From the NCBI GenBank assembly GCA_019635715.1, contig JAHBYY010000044.1:1-38800 (forward strand): a stretch of 38,800 nucleotides of DNA, in the 5' to 3' direction. The translations under genes were made by a program, and so were the position numbers. Below, piece after piece: positions 36,668-38,800 of this stretch. Origin of the DNA: Rhizobiaceae bacterium (GTDB taxonomy: Bacteria > Pseudomonadota > Alphaproteobacteria > Rhizobiales > Rhizobiaceae). Under the pieces are notes generated by a model, which saw only the letters and a list, made by a program, of their open reading frames with translations, was not told where the DNA came from and did not search any database. How positions within the stretch are numbered: the stretch's first letter is position 1; the number at the start of each line of letters is the position of its first letter.

Positions 36668-38443
36668 ATGCGGAAACATCTCGTCTGGCTGGCAAGCGTA
36701 TCGTCGCTGTCGGCGGCAATTTTCTTCGGACCGCCCGCGCTCGCCAACCGGACTGCCGACCAGGTCGCGATCGGTTCGCTGTCGGGTGCCTATCTGGCGG
36801 CGCGCGTCGCGGAAGTCGACGACGATCTCCCCGGCGCCATCGCCTACTACAAGCGCGCCCTCGATTTCGATCCGGACAACCGGCAGATCCAGCAGAGCCT
36901 GATGCTTGCGCTGATCACCAATGGCGACGTCAAGGACGCGCTGCCCTATGCTGAGAAGCTGAAGACCGTACCGGACGTCGAGCGGTTTTCGCGCGTCGCG
37001 CTCGCCGTCGATGCACTGAGCGCCAGGAAGTATTCGGATGCGATCACCCTTCTGCAGCTCGCCGTGGAAACAGACCTCGATCGGCTGATCACCCGGCTGA
37101 TGACCGCCTGGGCCAAGGTCGGCAGGTCGGAGGGCAAGGAGGCCGTGTCCGACCTCGATGCCCTGGACGGGCCGGAATGGTTCGACCTGTTCGCGTCCTA
37201 CCATCGCGCGCTGGTGGCCGATGCCGCCGGCCTTCCCGACGATGCCGACGCGGCCTATCAGGCGACGATCGACAATGCGGCGGCCGGCAGTGCGGCGCCG
37301 GAGACGTGGCTGCGCGCGGCCGAGGCCTATGCGACCTTCCTGGCCCGAAAGGGCGACAAGGACGCGGCGCTGGGCGTCGTCGACAAGGCGGAGGCTTTTG
37401 CCCCGGGCCGACTGCCGATGATGGCGCTGCGCGACAAGATCGAGAAGGGCGAGAAGCTCGCGCCCTTCGTCGCGGACGCCGCCGCCGGCGCAAGCGAGGT
37501 GCTGCTCAATGTCGGCGGCGCGCTCAACCGCGGCGGCGGCGAGCCCTTCGTGCGGCTCTATCTCCAGATGGCGCTGGCGCTGAAGCCAGACAGCGATGCG
37601 GTGCTTCTGCAACTGGCGTCGGTCGCCGAGCAGCAGGAGGAGCCGGAAATCGCGATCTCGCTGTACAGGCGCATCCCCGAAGGATCGCCGCTGAAGCGCG
37701 CCGCGGAATTGCAGCTCGGCTTGAACCTCGCCGACCTGAAGCGCCACGACGAGGCGATCGCGCATCTCAGGAAACTGCTCGACGTCGACCCGGACGACAT
37801 GCGCGCCTACCTCGCGCTCGGCGGCGTCTATGCGTCCAAGGAGGACTTCAAATCTGCGGCGGCGGTCTATGACGCGGCGGTCGAGAAGCTGAAGGCGCCG
37901 ACGGCCGCCAACTGGAACGTCTTCTACCAGCGCGGCATTGCCTATGAGCGGCTGAAGCAGTGGCCGAAGGCCGAACCGAACTTCCGCAGGGCTCTCGAGC
38001 TCCAGCCCGACCAGCCGCAGGTGATGAACTATCTCGGCTATTCCTGGGTCGACATGAACATCAATCTCGACGAAGGGCTCGAGATGATCCGCAAGGCCGT
38101 CGACCTGCGCCCCAGCGACGGCTACATCGTCGATTCGCTCGGCTGGGCCTATTTCCGGCTCAACCGTTTCGACGAAGCGGTGGTCGAACTGGAACGCGCG
38201 GTGTCGCTGAAGCCCGAGGATGCGGTGCTCAACGACCACCTCGGCGATGCCTACTGGAGAAGCGGACGCCGCCTGGAGGCCACCTTCCAGTGGTCGCATG
38301 CACGCGACCTGAAGCCGGATCCGGACGTGCTGCTCAGCGTCCAGAAGAAGCTGAGGGAAGGCCTGCCGCCGCTGGAGGGAAAGACGGCGCTGGAGTCCCA
38401 GCCCAAGCCGGCACCCAAGGCAGGCTCCGACACCAAGGGCTGA
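36668..38443 (+). CDS. Large exported TPR protein
   Basis: The 591-residue protein has a signal peptide (KHLVWLASVSSLSAAIFFGPPALA) and is then built almost wholly of tetratricopeptide repeats. Well-formed units include AIAYYKRALDFDPDNRQIQ, AIAHLRKLLDVDPDDMRAYL, AEPNFRRALELQPDQPQVMN and AVVELERAVSLKPEDAVLND. The final LGYSWVDMN and DSLGWAYFRLNRFDEA segments recur in alphaproteobacterial TPR proteins of this type. It is probably a periplasmic or outer-membrane-associated scaffold. ATG 36668 follows AAAGGG by six bases. It is 112 bases downstream of ispB, perhaps co-transcribed. A terminator follows. Confidence 0.92.
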   Translation: MRKHLVWLASVSSLSAAIFFGPPALANRTADQVAIGSLSGAYLAARVAEVDDDLPGAIAYYKRALDFDPDNRQIQQSLMLALITNGDVKDALPYAEKLKTVPDVERFSRVALAVDALSARKYSDAITLLQLAVETDLDRLITRLMTAWAKVGRSEGKEAVSDLDALDGPEWFDLFASYHRALVADAAGLPDDADAAYQATIDNAAAGSAAPETWLRAAEAYATFLARKGDKDAALGVVDKAEAFAPGRLPMMALRDKIEKGEKLAPFVADAAAGASEVLLNVGGALNRGGGEPFVRLYLQMALALKPDSDAVLLQLASVAEQQEEPEIAISLYRRIPEGSPLKRAAELQLGLNLADLKRHDEAIAHLRKLLDVDPDDMRAYLALGGVYASKEDFKSAAAVYDAAVEKLKAPTAANWNVFYQRGIAYERLKQWPKAEPNFRRALELQPDQPQVMNYLGYSWVDMNINLDEGLEMIRKAVDLRPSDGYIVDSLGWAYFRLNRFDEAVVELERAVSLKPEDAVLNDHLGDAYWRSGRRLEATFQWSHARDLKPDPDVLLSVQKKLREGLPPLEGKTALESQPKPAPKAGSDTKG

Positions 38444-38467
38444 TCTGCCCCGATATCGGTCGGGATC

Positions 38468-38498
38468 AGGGCCGCGCGTCCCGGGAAGGCGCGGCCTT
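38468..38498 (+). terminator. Terminator after the TPR gene
   Basis: GGCCGCGC (38470-38477) and GCGCGGCC (38489-38496) form a perfect 8-bp stem, extended by two pairs (one wobble) into a TTT tail. The loop is 11 bases. It lies 26 bases after the stop codon. Confidence 0.7.
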
Positions 38499-38628
38499 TC
38501 CATTCGGCCGGCGCGTGCTCCTGGAGATTCAGGCTGCCGTCAGCAAGGCGGCAGATGGTCTCGCGTGACGGCGGCTCCCGACGGCCCGCCGATGGCCGCG
38601 AGGGCGGCCGAACCCAGGAGATCCACGC

Positions 38629-38800
38629 ATGATATCGTCCCGCCATCTGGTATGCGCCGCCGCGGCGCTGTCGCTCTCAGCCCTGTCGCTGCCCGCTTCG
38701 GCCGCCGCCACCGCGATCAAGGTGAACGAGGCGGGCGAGGGCGGGCAGGCGATGACGCTCAAGCTCGAACCGTCGACCGTGAAGGCCGGCGCCGCCGGAC
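38629..38800 (+). CDS. Exported small protein, probably cupredoxin-like (partial)
   Basis: The ORF runs off the right end; 57 residues are visible. A clear signal peptide (CAAAALSLSALSLPASAAA) is followed by IKVNEAGEGGQAMTLKLEPS and TVKAGAAG. The pattern of a beta strand with LxP and TVKAG resembles the start of periplasmic plastocyanin or cupredoxin-like copper proteins, where it precedes the first metal His. The copper ligands would lie outside the window, so this is a guess on style only. ATG 38629 follows AGGAG (38616-38620) by eight bases. It is a separate unit after the TPR terminator. Confidence 0.65.
   Translation, partial: MISSRHLVCAAAALSLSALSLPASAAATAIKVNEAGEGGQAMTLKLEPSTVKAGAAG

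Noticed and set aside
36539-38503. Long minus-strand open frame over the TPR protein gene
   Set aside because: The plus-strand frame has clear TPR periodicity and a signal peptide; the antisense product has no pattern.

Overview
The window is high-GC, densely coded DNA from an alphaproteobacterium, most likely a Rhizobiales (Hyphomicrobiales) member close to Mesorhizobium and other Phyllobacteriaceae. The evidence is an F0-only ATP synthase operon with a separate b' subunit, a short HisG paired with HisZ, a BacA-type peptide transporter, a GAAC-N7-GAAC LexA box, and long intergenic palindromes of the rhizobial type. No database search was possible, so family names rest on motif recognition.

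Layout. 5-3107: glcE and glcF (glycolate oxidase), split by a two-gene DUF433/DUF5615 toxin-antitoxin-like cassette. 3233-4879: an L,D-transpeptidase and, divergently, DNA glycosylase tag. 4890-5131: a nested palindromic repeat. 5226-5438: a small membrane protein. 5704-9416: hisS-hisZ-hisG, with two further large perfect palindromes between the genes. 9438-12876: divergent oxyR and katG, with an OxyR-like operator next to a katG promoter and a leader ORF plus hairpin in the long katG leader. 13008-13712: a Phd/VapC-type toxin-antitoxin pair with a palindromic promoter. 13815-18212: a GNAT enzyme, an RsmB-family methyltransferase, an aminopeptidase, a GcvA-like LysR regulator and a small DUF1127-like protein. 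18219-22359: a MAPEG membrane protein, an MFS transporter, bacA and a polysaccharide deacetylase. 22612-26017: a membrane TPR protein, der and a SleB-type cell wall hydrolase. 26143-28911: promoter, atpI-B-E-b'-b and terminator. 29022-31046: rnhB and a radical SAM gene under a LexA box. 31192-35381: a glycosyltransferase, then the minus-strand run DUF2007-trmN6-sppA-small protein-ispE-moaB. 35542-38443: polyprenyl diphosphate synthase and a large periplasmic TPR protein. 38629 to the end: a partial cupredoxin-like protein.

Most of the window is housekeeping. No large unknown gene cluster is present. The accessory or unexplained content is the two toxin-antitoxin cassettes (one inside an operon), three nested-dyad repeats of unrelated sequence packed into under 4 kb around tag and the his genes, a low-GC rare-codon patch inside hisS, the katG leader, and several palindromes that look like operators or RNA hairpins.
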